A DNA stretch of 52,573 nucleotides from a candidate division SR1 bacterium (GTDB taxonomy: Bacteria; Patescibacteriota; JACMRA01): positions 1 through 52,573 of the forward strand of contig JACMQI010000031.1 of assembly GCA_014377045.1 (NCBI GenBank), given 5' to 3'. Positions 26,014 to 34,942 of the stretch are shown here, piece after piece. Numbering within the stretch: position 1 is the stretch's first letter; each line of letters starts with the position of its first letter. A model generated the notes under the pieces. It had not been told where the DNA came from, did no database searches, and saw nothing but the letters and a program-made list of their open reading frames with translations. Position numbers and translations under genes: made by a program.

Positions 26014-26256
26014 ATGAATATTTTTGATTTGCTGAAAACGATATTAATTACTTTAATTAAATTAGTAGATGGAGCAAACGTCTATTTTAATAATTTAGAT
26101 TTTCGCATAAGTATTACCGCTGTATTACTTGCTTCTCTAGTTGTGATGATTACAATTTTCAAGAAATCTAATTGGAAGGTGTTATTATTGAGTTTTGTTT
26201 TAGCTTTTTTGATACCCCAAATATCATATCTTTTAACTAAAATCCCAAAGAAGTGA
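26014..26256 (+). CDS. Small two-helix membrane protein ending in TGA
   Basis: A protein of 80 residues with hydrophobic segments at about 4-20, 32-48 and 54-76 and a basic C-terminus (KIPKK). It is one of only two apparently intact genes in the window that end in TGA, and a TAA follows two codons later. A longer frame on the opposite strand (26082-26327) is taken as its shadow because it lacks hydrophobic patterning. Function unknown. Confidence 0.55.
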   Translation: MNIFDLLKTILITLIKLVDGANVYFNNLDFRISITAVLLASLVVMITIFKKSNWKVLLLSFVLAFLIPQISYLLTKIPKK

Positions 26257-26311
26257 TTGTAATTATTTTTCAGTGATAAACTCTTAGATTTATTATGTCT
26301 TTGAGTCTTTT

Positions 26312-27742
26312 TTATAATTTTTTGCACTCTGTTGGTAGATCTCCAGTAGGATTTTTGTTTTCATCCCAAGTGTAGCTTGTACATTGATAATTACTAGTAT
26401 TTCCAGCTTTATCAGATAAATTAATATCAGTTTTTACAAAAAATACATTATAGAAGTAACAATATCCTTGCGGTGTCTGGACTAGGTTTTGATTTGGGCT
26501 TAGTTTATCGTAAATTTGGCAACCTCCCATGTCATTTGTAGTTGTAAATACGGCTTCTTCACCGGCAACAATTGTCTTTATATAATTTGCACCGCCTTTA
26601 TAACCCCAAGTTTTTGCAAGTAGTGGTTCTTTAAATCTGGGGTCGTTTTCAAAAGTTTCATTAAATGGTCTAACTATTACTTTAGTTTCAGCCGTCTCGG
26701 AAGTCTTAAATTTGAGAGTAAAATTTCCTTGGTTAAACTTTTTTTTAGTGTCTAAAAAAGTAAATTCGACAGTTGGTGCTTTAGTATCGCTAATTATCTT
26801 GAATTCTTTATTTACTTCAAAACCATCATTATCTTTAAAAGTGTATACAAATCTATTTTCACCTTCTTTAAGAGTTAAAAGAAGAATAACATTTTTATCT
26901 TTTTCAGTTCTTGTAACTTCGCTGTTTACATCAGAGATTGATCCAGGCTTGTTTGTCTTACAAGTTGCTTCAACTGTATTTTTGTTAGTTAACTCTGGCA
27001 GTGTAGAGCATTCAAAAGTTGGTAGTTCTACATTTTTAATAACTAAAGCGTCAGTTATTTTGGTGGAGTTTCCAGCTTTATCCACTATACTGTAATTTAA
27101 AATTAGTTCTTTTTTATCGCCAAATGTTATAGGGCATATGTATTTAAAAGACTGTTCAAAAAGTTCTTGCTTACATTTATTTTCTGAATTTTTTGGTGTG
27201 TACATTGTTTCGTCATTATTTTTGACGATCAAATCGTTTTCTTTAGTTACAAAACTGAAGCTATCTTCTTTTTTTGGATATGCTTTTTTAGTTTCTAGAT
27301 CACTAAAGGTTGGAGCATCGTAATCACCAGTGACAGTCACTTCTGTAAAATCGTTTGATTTGATTCTTCCAAGTGCAAAAATATCTTTATAATTATAAAT
27401 TTTAAAAGTATGTGTTCCTTCAATTTTACTGAAATTATATTGGTTTTGGTAGTTTTTAGCTGGCCAGTATGGTCTTCCTTCAAAGTATACTACGATACTA
27501 TCTTTGGCTTCAAACTTTATATCTTGATTAGTTATTTCGCCTGGTTGGTTTATTAATTCTGGTTTTTTTAGATTTTTTGCAATATATTTGGGTGCATAAC
27601 TAAAAATCGTTACGGTAGTAAGTATAATTATAAGTAAAAATATAGCAAAAATATTGAATTTTTTATTAGAAATAAGCCTAATTAGATAATGTTTTGTAGC
27701 ATTTATAAATTTTAGTAAATTTGATTTAAAAGAAGAAAACAT
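26312..27742 (-). CDS. Membrane-anchored surface protein with Ig-like domains
   Basis: A protein of 476 residues. After a short basic cytoplasmic part, residues 31-50 form a membrane anchor. The extracytoplasmic part has beta-rich modules with signatures of bacterial Ig-like domains: YSIVDKAGNSTKITDA, ENRFVYTFKDNDGFE, DTKAPTVEFTF and INLSDKAGNTSNYQC. Cysteines occur in pairs in the second half. It is convergent with the small gene at 26014-26256. It is probably structural or adhesive; I see no catalytic motif. Confidence 0.75.
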   Translation of the reverse strand: MFSSFKSNLLKFINATKHYLIRLISNKKFNIFAIFLLIIILTTVTIFSYAPKYIAKNLKKPELINQPGEITNQDIKFEAKDSIVVYFEGRPYWPAKNYQNQYNFSKIEGTHTFKIYNYKDIFALGRIKSNDFTEVTVTGDYDAPTFSDLETKKAYPKKEDSFSFVTKENDLIVKNNDETMYTPKNSENKCKQELFEQSFKYICPITFGDKKELILNYSIVDKAGNSTKITDALVIKNVELPTFECSTLPELTNKNTVEATCKTNKPGSISDVNSEVTRTEKDKNVILLLTLKEGENRFVYTFKDNDGFEVNKEFKIISDTKAPTVEFTFLDTKKKFNQGNFTLKFKTSETAETKVIVRPFNETFENDPRFKEPLLAKTWGYKGGANYIKTIVAGEEAVFTTTNDMGGCQIYDKLSPNQNLVQTPQGYCYFYNVFFVKTDINLSDKAGNTSNYQCTSYTWDENKNPTGDLPTECKKL

Positions 27743-27796
27743 AGATATAACACAAAATATGAAGTTTATTCATGAGTTCGTCAAATCGAGTATATA

Positions 27797-27826
27797 AATA
27801 AAAACTGGGTTTCAAATGTACCCAAT
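27797..27826 (-). terminator. Minus-strand terminator
   Basis: On the minus strand a six-pair stem (TTGGGT with ACCCAG, one T-G pair) and a 9-nt loop are followed by TTTTTATTT. It lies 20 nt downstream of a 44-codon frame and is the main support for that frame. Confidence 0.45.
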
Positions 27827-27845
27827 TGGTCTGCTCTTATAATAT

Positions 27846-27980
27846 TTATTTTGGATCTAAGCTTACTTTAAGTTTAATTGAATAACATTCATTATTAAAA
27901 AATCTGTTTAGTTTTCTGATTATATGTTGATTTTCATTGCATAGTAACTTAAGTATACACATTAGTAATTTGTATTCCAT
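27846..27980 (-). CDS. Possible small protein, 44 residues
   Basis: MEYKLLMCILKLLCNENQ..., with three Cys and a basic, helical character, ends in TAA and is followed by a terminator-like hairpin. A GGGAGG lies 24-29 nt upstream, too far for this ATG; a nearer ATG in another frame would give a 9-codon peptide (MYLAWNTNY). Evidence is limited to the terminator and the open frame. Confidence 0.3.
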   Translation of the reverse strand: MEYKLLMCILKLLCNENQHIIRKLNRFFNNECYSIKLKVSLDPK

Positions 27981-28075
27981 GCTAAATACATTAACAACAC
28001 CTCCCAAAATAAAATAATTTTTTTAAAGTTCATTAATATTCTTTATTTTAGCAATTAGAGTATAGTTTTATTTCC

Positions 28076-28104
28076 TTGACACAAGCCAGTAAATATGGTG
28101 AAAT
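28076..28104 (+). promoter_or_regulatory. Promoter of the Der-HAD gene
   Basis: TTGACA (28076-28081), a 17-nt spacer and TGAAAT (28099-28104), with a leader of about 29 nt. Confidence 0.55.
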
Positions 28105-28139
28105 AGACTAAATACAACTAATTGAATCTACGAATTAAT

Positions 28140-30260
28140 ATGACTAAGTCACCACTTATAGCCTTAATTGGTCTTCCAAACTCAGGAAAAAGCACTCTTA
28201 TTAATCGACTTACAGGAGATCGAAAGGCAATTACTGCCAAAGAAGAACACACTACTCGTGATCTTAATTATGGTGAAGATTTTTGGGAAGGAATGTTCCT
28301 CCGTTTCGTTGATACTGGAGGGCTTGTACCTGATACTATTGATAAAATTCAAAAGCAAATTCAGGTAAAATCCTGGGGAGCAATAGCTGAAGCAGATATG
28401 CTCATTTGGGTCATTGATAGGAAGCAAAACCCTGAAACAATCAGTGATAAAATTTTATCAAAGGTATGGAAAACTGGAAAGCCAGTTCTGATATGTATAA
28501 ATAAAGTAGACGATCCAAACAAAGATGCTGATGTTTCTGATTACGCTCGTCTTGGTGGTTTTGATTTTATTAATATTAGTGCACAAAATGGCTATAATCT
28601 TAATATTTTAGCTGATATAATAGTTGAAAAATCACTAGAGCTTGGGTTTGATAAACCACCTGAAGCTGAACATCCGGTTTATACTTTTAAAAATAAGAAA
28701 AAGTCTCGACTACAGGATGTCAAAACCGATGCAGATGGCAAATATTATGTGACCCGTGAGAATTCTGAAGATGGACCTGGAATGTTTGAATCTTTTACTA
28801 ATGAATCTACTGAAAAAATCGTAGATATAGATAATGTAGTGTTTGATCTTAATAATGTCGTGTTTGAAAATCGTATTTGGCAATTACATAAATATCTTAA
28901 TGAAGAAGGAGGAATCGTAGTATCTAGGGAAAAATTAGGGTTATTATATGATCAAATAGAAGATAAAGGATATGAAATGGGTACATTAGAGTTTTTTGGT
29001 GCATTGGTTAAGGAGTTGCAGTTGGAATCATTTACAGCAGATAATCTATTTAACTTTTATTCTAATTCAAACATAGTTATTGAAACTACCTTTGCGTTTA
29101 TCAAAAGTCTCAAAGCTGATAGAAAAAATATTTATTATCTTACAAATACTAGTCGCCCAACCTTTGAATCTCGCATAACTACTGATATTTTCAGTTTTTT
29201 TGATGGCGGTATAGCAAGTTTTGAAACAGAAACCAAAAAGCCAGATCTCAAAATTTATACTTTACTGGTTGAGAAATATCAATTGGACATTAGTAAGACT
29301 ATTTTTGTCGACGATAAAGAAGAAAATATCGATACAGCAAGAGATCTTGGTATGTGGGTTATAGATTTTGATAAAGATATCACTGATTTGACTTTTGAGT
29401 TAGATAGGATAGAAACGGGTAGGGTAGAAAGACTGAAGATTATACCAAAGATTATACTGCTTGGAAAACCAAATGTAGGTAAAAGCTCGTTATTTAATGC
29501 ACTTGCTGATAAAGATATGCAGATTGTAACTGATATTGCAGGTACTACACTTAGTGTAAATGATTATTTACTAGAAAGAGAAAACAAAAACCACAAAAAG
29601 AAACAATATGTTTTGCTCGATTCTACTGGTATTCGCCGTCCAGGTCAGCGCACTTTTGGGGTAGAAACTTTTGCTACTTTTCGAACGATTGAAGCTACTT
29701 ATCAAGCGGATGTAGCTTGCTTTATTTTAGATGGTTCACAGCCATTGACCCACCAGGATCAAGTTGTAGCTGGTATTTGTAAAGAAGCCAAAAAAGGTAT
29801 TGTCATGATATTAAATAAAGCTGATTTAGTTTCACCTGAAGAAAGACAACAATATCTCAGACATTTATTTGCCAAATTTCAATTTCTTAAAGAAGTAAAA
29901 TATGCTTGGGTATCAGCTAAAGACGGTATAAACTTAGAACAAATTTGGGATTTGATTGATGAGTCTATTGCTAACCGAGGAAAAGAAATATCACACGAGG
30001 ACCTACGTAAACTCTTCAACTATATTATGAAGAAACAACCGCCAAAAAAGTTATCTGCAAAGAAGAAAGCAGTTATCTATGATTTGGTATACAAAAAAGC
30101 AAATCCGCCTACGTTTGAACTACTAGTAAAAGATAGGGAAACGATTCATTGGTCTTATATGAGATTTTTGGAAAATACACTTCGTAAACAGTTCGGTTTT
30201 GCAGGGGCATCGATTGTGGTCAAGATGGTGGAGGTGAAAAGAAAGAGGGTTTTGACATAG
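28140..30260 (+). CDS. der: GTPase Der (EngA) with an inserted HAD-like domain
   Basis: Der is a tandem GTPase needed for 50S ribosome assembly. From the ATG at 28140 the protein has 706 residues. G domain 1 (about 1-170) has GLPNSGKS, DTGG and NKVD. G domain 2 (about 437-610) has GKPNVGKSS, DSTG, NKAD and SAK. The C-terminal KH-like domain (about 615-706) ends in the usual basic tail. Between the G domains, where normal Der has a short acidic linker, lies a HAD-like domain (about 226-425): FDLNNVVFEN (motif I, second Asp replaced by Asn), YYLTNTS (motif II), KKPDLKIY (motif III) and IFVDDKEEN (motif IV). Normal Der is about 440-490 residues. The KH core and both P-loops look intact. Confidence 0.92.
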   Translation: MTKSPLIALIGLPNSGKSTLINRLTGDRKAITAKEEHTTRDLNYGEDFWEGMFLRFVDTGGLVPDTIDKIQKQIQVKSWGAIAEADMLIWVIDRKQNPETISDKILSKVWKTGKPVLICINKVDDPNKDADVSDYARLGGFDFINISAQNGYNLNILADIIVEKSLELGFDKPPEAEHPVYTFKNKKKSRLQDVKTDADGKYYVTRENSEDGPGMFESFTNESTEKIVDIDNVVFDLNNVVFENRIWQLHKYLNEEGGIVVSREKLGLLYDQIEDKGYEMGTLEFFGALVKELQLESFTADNLFNFYSNSNIVIETTFAFIKSLKADRKNIYYLTNTSRPTFESRITTDIFSFFDGGIASFETETKKPDLKIYTLLVEKYQLDISKTIFVDDKEENIDTARDLGMWVIDFDKDITDLTFELDRIETGRVERLKIIPKIILLGKPNVGKSSLFNALADKDMQIVTDIAGTTLSVNDYLLERENKNHKKKQYVLLDSTGIRRPGQRTFGVETFATFRTIEATYQADVACFILDGSQPLTHQDQVVAGICKEAKKGIVMILNKADLVSPEERQQYLRHLFAKFQFLKEVKYAWVSAKDGINLEQIWDLIDESIANRGKEISHEDLRKLFNYIMKKQPPKKLSAKKKAVIYDLVYKKANPPTFELLVKDRETIHWSYMRFLENTLRKQFGFAGASIVVKMVEVKRKRVLT

Positions 30261-30333
30261 TTGGTTTGCGCGTATTGCATATAAGTGGTTTATATAATAT
30301 AATAAGTTTAATATAGTATTAAGCGATAAATTT

Positions 30334-33300
30334 ATGCAAAATATAGCGGCAAAGCCAAGCACACATGAATCAAAGTCCGAAATAAAAAAATATACTGTAG
30401 AAAGTTTAATAAGTAAATTTCATAGACAGCTTCGCAGTGAATTTAATGAGATAGTAAAAAATCCTATTTGTGGAGATTCTCATCTCACTGCGGATGGTAA
30501 AATGAGCCTGACTCAAGAATTTATTGATTGGAATAGATTTAAGCAAGATTTACCAGATAAGGATTTTAAGTTTGAGGATGTTAATCAATATAGTCCAAAG
30601 ATAGAAATAATTGGTATTAGAAATGATGATAGTCTTGAACTGTTTATACATAATTTAATATATTCGTTTACACAAATGAGTGCGTCTATTTCGCATGAGT
30701 ACAATATCAGTTCGATTATAGCGAAGACATTTGATGTTCATTTTTCCGATGATTTGTTTGCGGAACATATTTTTGATGCAAAAACTCCAAGTCATTCTGA
30801 TCAGATTGCTATTAATAAACTTTTGCAAGATTATAATTGGGCTATTGAACAATTTAGTGATGAGACAAAAGAAATTGTGCTTTTTAAAATAAAAAAAATG
30901 ATAGTGGAAAATGCAGCAAATAAATTAACACCGCAGTACTACAATTATAGTAATGAGATTTATACAAAAGAAAAATCTAGTACTCAAGAAATCGTAGATA
31001 GCGAAGATTTAGGAATTATTGATGAATATCTAAAGCAAGAAATAAATTATCAATGTGCGGAGAACCTTATTTCAAATAGTGAAAGATTAAGATTTTCTCA
31101 TTTTCCTGCAAAAGAATGTAACAATCTAAGCGAAATTTTTAGTCATTATCAAATAAGCCAGAAAAAACAATATGATTTAGTAAATGAGTATATAGCTGGT
31201 GAACTAACTAGAATAACTGAAAGTAAAGATTCTCCAAATAAAAAAGGAAATGATTTTGCTAGCGACATTGGACAAGAACTGGTGGCTAAATACAAAGAAA
31301 TTGTCACAGAAGAAGATAAAAAATTATTTACTGATAAGGTGAAAGCAAATTCAATCAAAGAATCAATCTTAACAGAATATAGAGATAATTTATATGGTGA
31401 CGAGCTAAACAATTTTGTACAGGTGCTCAACATAGATACTAAATTAACCCAATTTGACAAAGGACTCTTAAAAGAAATTAGTATTACATCTCCATCTTTA
31501 GTCAGCCTATTTGAGAAATTCAAAATTACTGATATGAGTAGCCTGGAGACTACAAAAAAAGTATTAGGTTCAGACATATTTAATTTTGCCGTGACAATTC
31601 CTAATTATAGGGTTGATTTAGAATTGACAGATGTGTTGAAATATAAAAAGTATGGCCTAAGAGGCTATCAAATAAATAATATTTGTTATGGAACACGAGG
31701 TACGAAATTTGAGTCTGAGTCTGAGGAAGTAAAATATATATTGACGCTACTTACTGGTGGTGCCGATCGTAATTGGCAAGATTTTGAATATGAAAATATT
31801 TCTACGGATTCTAGTTTAAGATCAATAGAAAATGTTACTGTTTTAGATACTGACTATATAGATCATTTAGATATGGAAATAAACCGCATTAAAACTGAAA
31901 TGGATAAAGTAGACTTGAACACACTTTCAAAAAAAGATATATTTGAATTGGAAGATGAATACACAAAATATGAAGTCAAATATTTCCAAAATTCAGGCGA
32001 AGAAAGAAAACATCAAATATCGATTTCATCTAGAGAGAAAAGCGATTTAATGTATGAGCATGAACTCACTGTTGAAGCTTACGAGCAAGAGAATAAATTA
32101 GATATAGGTTTCCGTAATATGTTTGAAGTATTTGGATACAAAGAAATGATGACATATTCAACTAATAAAGATATTACACCTCATGATGCACTGTTCTGTT
32201 TCAATGAAATCTTACATTTATTTGGGCAATCAGGCTTGAATCCACAACAGTTTTATAATAATATATTTGCAGATATAAAAGCAGATACATCTACATATGA
32301 AGCTGGATCAGCTCATCACATGCTGAATTCTATTTCACAGGTTCTAAAATACGAAAATACTAATGATATGGAGCAAACTATTATAAATATAAAAAATATC
32401 TTTCCAGAATCTAACATAAATAGTGTGCATGATATTTTTGCTAGTTGGGTCAATCTAAAGAAGTTTTATACTTTATTTCAATCGAAGTCAGAAATGTATG
32501 CATTGGCTGAAATTAAAAAAAATGGTTCAGAAAAGCAGCTAAAATATGCCCAAGAATTGATATTTCACAAAGGATCAAAAGTCAATACAAATGAAGTTAT
32601 TCGATTTATCACCAATCCAGATTCTTTTTTTAAAAGCTCAGATGTACATTCAGATTACAATCTTCACAACAACAAGAAGCCATCTAATTATTATGATATT
32701 CCACACCTTCCTTTAACAGCTGAAGATCTTAGAGATGCTATTATCGAAGGTTCGCTAGATCGAATCCAAGTATTTAGACCACTTGAAGTAGAATATTCGC
32801 TTCCAAAAACTGATGTAAAACCTCCTACTTTTGAAGAAGAGTTATCGAGAGCATTAGGATCTAGAAAAGATGATATAAAGCCTGAGGCAAAAGAAATCAA
32901 AGGGCTTACTCGAAATATCAAATCTACGCTAGAAAAAAATGGATATATATTTGAACAATACTCAGATTTCACTACAGCACTTGCAAAAATAATTTCAAAA
33001 GCTAAAATACTATCAAATGAATTAAAAATTGAACTGGAGAAAGCCATATATAATAAACAAAATGGTATCAATAAATACGAACCTGAGAAAACCATATTTA
33101 TAGCTAAAATAAATCTTAAGTCTGATCCAAATGGAGTACTTGCTGGTGATGATACTGCTTGCTGTATGCCTTTTGGTTCTGGTAAAAATAATATTTATAC
33201 AGCAAATCCAAATTGTGGTATGTTTACAATCCAAGTAAAACAAGCTGATAGTACACTACGAACTATTGCTCAAAGTGTATTAACTAAGGATTACCAAACA

Positions 33301-34275
33301 CAAGAAACTATACCTGATTTAATGTCTTTTATATCGAGTGGACAGCTAGATAAAATCAGTGATATGACAGAGAAAAGTAATGTAGTTTTAAGCTGTGATA
33401 ATATTGAACTTAACCCAAACTGGAATGACCGCGATTGTCAAGAAAAAATTAGAAAAATATACCAGGACTTTTTTAAAGAATACTTAGATAGATTTTCAGA
33501 ACTTGATAATTTAGACTCGGATAAGATAATTATAGGACAAGGATATACAGATTTGACCATGAATGTACCAAAAGTACTAAATCAATATTTACCTTTGGCT
33601 CCAGTGGCATACTCTGACAAAATGCACAATACAGTACTTAGCTTAGCTGTAGGTATTTCGGATATAGCCAAAAATCAAAAAAAATCGCAAATTAATGAAT
33701 ACGATAAAAAGATAGATTGTGAAATCACTACGCCTGGTATTTCGTATGCTACTTTTGAAAATACTCTTTCTATTTCTTATATAGAAACTACAAAAGCATA
33801 CACCGATAATCAGGATTCAATCACTGGACTTCATAATATGGAAAATGGATTGATAGCAAAAGATATTTATAATGCTCATCATTATCGACCTAATATGTCT
33901 ATTAAATACGCTGATAAAGACGGTAAGGTAAGAGGCTATATGTTTGCGTATGAAGGAAAAGAAAATAAGGAAAGTAATCTTAATTTTTTGTATATTTCAG
34001 ATTTGGCTACAGATAAGACAAGTAAGTTACATGGTGGAAGACTGATTCAAGGGTTCATAGAGTTATACGAAAAAAACTACTTAAGTAAAGGTGACAGGAT
34101 ACCTATAAAATTTCAGAGTAGAGAAAGTACTAGCTACAGGATAATACAAAACCAGCTAAGCCAACTTGGAGAAAAATTAGGAGTAAAATTTGATCTTGTA
34201 GAAAATGGACATATTTTAAGAAACGGTGAGAAATTTATTGAAACACTCATAATTCCTAGTAAAATCGAAGCTTAA
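30334..34275 (+). CDS. Giant protein of unknown function, 1313 residues, GNAT-like C-terminus
   Basis: No membrane segment or signal peptide, so probably cytoplasmic. The first 900 residues are helical, charged and without a recognised family. Around residues 925-990 is a compact region with NGVLAGDDTACCMPFGSGK and a following NPNCGMFTIQV; its Cys-Cys and Gly-rich loop look like an active or binding site. The last 130 residues resemble a GNAT acetyltransferase fold (FLYISDLATDK, LHGGRLIQGFIELYEKN, then a helix with STSYRIIQNQL), although the acyl-CoA loop is not canonical. It is transcribed alone between der and the dedA-like gene. I do not recognise a function. Confidence 0.75.
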   Translation: MQNIAAKPSTHESKSEIKKYTVESLISKFHRQLRSEFNEIVKNPICGDSHLTADGKMSLTQEFIDWNRFKQDLPDKDFKFEDVNQYSPKIEIIGIRNDDSLELFIHNLIYSFTQMSASISHEYNISSIIAKTFDVHFSDDLFAEHIFDAKTPSHSDQIAINKLLQDYNWAIEQFSDETKEIVLFKIKKMIVENAANKLTPQYYNYSNEIYTKEKSSTQEIVDSEDLGIIDEYLKQEINYQCAENLISNSERLRFSHFPAKECNNLSEIFSHYQISQKKQYDLVNEYIAGELTRITESKDSPNKKGNDFASDIGQELVAKYKEIVTEEDKKLFTDKVKANSIKESILTEYRDNLYGDELNNFVQVLNIDTKLTQFDKGLLKEISITSPSLVSLFEKFKITDMSSLETTKKVLGSDIFNFAVTIPNYRVDLELTDVLKYKKYGLRGYQINNICYGTRGTKFESESEEVKYILTLLTGGADRNWQDFEYENISTDSSLRSIENVTVLDTDYIDHLDMEINRIKTEMDKVDLNTLSKKDIFELEDEYTKYEVKYFQNSGEERKHQISISSREKSDLMYEHELTVEAYEQENKLDIGFRNMFEVFGYKEMMTYSTNKDITPHDALFCFNEILHLFGQSGLNPQQFYNNIFADIKADTSTYEAGSAHHMLNSISQVLKYENTNDMEQTIINIKNIFPESNINSVHDIFASWVNLKKFYTLFQSKSEMYALAEIKKNGSEKQLKYAQELIFHKGSKVNTNEVIRFITNPDSFFKSSDVHSDYNLHNNKKPSNYYDIPHLPLTAEDLRDAIIEGSLDRIQVFRPLEVEYSLPKTDVKPPTFEEELSRALGSRKDDIKPEAKEIKGLTRNIKSTLEKNGYIFEQYSDFTTALAKIISKAKILSNELKIELEKAIYNKQNGINKYEPEKTIFIAKINLKSDPNGVLAGDDTACCMPFGSGKNNIYTANPNCGMFTIQVKQADSTLRTIAQSVLTKDYQTQETIPDLMSFISSGQLDKISDMTEKSNVVLSCDNIELNPNWNDRDCQEKIRKIYQDFFKEYLDRFSELDNLDSDKIIIGQGYTDLTMNVPKVLNQYLPLAPVAYSDKMHNTVLSLAVGISDIAKNQKKSQINEYDKKIDCEITTPGISYATFENTLSISYIETTKAYTDNQDSITGLHNMENGLIAKDIYNAHHYRPNMSIKYADKDGKVRGYMFAYEGKENKESNLNFLYISDLATDKTSKLHGGRLIQGFIELYEKNYLSKGDRIPIKFQSRESTSYRIIQNQLSQLGEKLGVKFDLVENGHILRNGEKFIETLIIPSKIEA

Positions 34276-34330
34276 ATAGTAATGAGTTTCATTTGACCCA
34301 AAATCAAATTTGTAGCATAATTATACTATA

Positions 34331-34921
34331 ATGAACACAGATATAAATTACTGGATTTCTCAGTACAGCTATTTTGGTTTTTTCCTTTTTGGGCTTCTAA
34401 ATTTTGTTATTCCAAGTGAACCTATACTCACGTTCGCTGGTTTTCAGATACAGCAGGGGCGACTAAATTATTTTTTAGTTTTAATAAGTGCATTAGTTGG
34501 GAGCTTTATTAAAACTTCGGTCATTTTTGGATTTGGTTATATTTTTGGCAAACAATTTTTGATTAAACATGCTCGATGGACTGGATTTAGAGAAGAATAT
34601 CTTGATTTCGTGAAATACCGTATAAACCATTATGGTTATCGCATACTGACACCACTACAGTTTGTACCTGTGGTGAGAAGATTTCTTGGGGCTCCAGGTG
34701 GTTTACTTCGGCTCAATTTTGTGAAGTTTATGATATACAATATGTTAGGAGTTGCCTTGTGGTTCACTTTTCTTATTTCTACAGGTTTCTTTTTTGGCAA
34801 GGGGTATGGTAAGTTACCAGCTCAGTTTCAAGGATATTTGAATTATCTAGTTTGGGGTATTGGAGCGGTATTTTTGGCAATAATAATTTATGAGATTATA
34901 GCTCACTTCAAAAAAAGATAA
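34331..34921 (+). CDS. DedA-family membrane protein
   Basis: A protein of 196 residues with the DedA/SNARE-associated pattern: a first half with FVIPSEPILTFAGFQ, then GSFIKTSVIFGFGYIFGK, and a second half with the arginine signature FVPVVRRFLGAPGGLLRLNFVKF. Four to five membrane helices are visible. DedA proteins move undecaprenyl phosphate or other lipids across the membrane and affect envelope homeostasis. It is convergent with the sigma-factor gene, 21 nt apart. Confidence 0.92.
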   Translation: MNTDINYWISQYSYFGFFLFGLLNFVIPSEPILTFAGFQIQQGRLNYFLVLISALVGSFIKTSVIFGFGYIFGKQFLIKHARWTGFREEYLDFVKYRINHYGYRILTPLQFVPVVRRFLGAPGGLLRLNFVKFMIYNMLGVALWFTFLISTGFFFGKGYGKLPAQFQGYLNYLVWGIGAVFLAIIIYEIIAHFKKR

Positions 34922-34942
34922 CGTACAATAATTTAAGTATTT

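Noticed and set aside
26082-26327. 81-residue minus-strand frame opposite the small membrane protein
   Set aside because: It mirrors the hydrophobic gene on the plus strand, lacks its own signals and overlaps the end of the Ig-like gene.
31149-31577. 142-residue minus-strand frame inside the giant gene
   Set aside because: Shadow of the 1313-residue frame; composition (Ser/Leu/Phe) is the usual antisense pattern of Lys/Glu/Asp-rich coding sequence.
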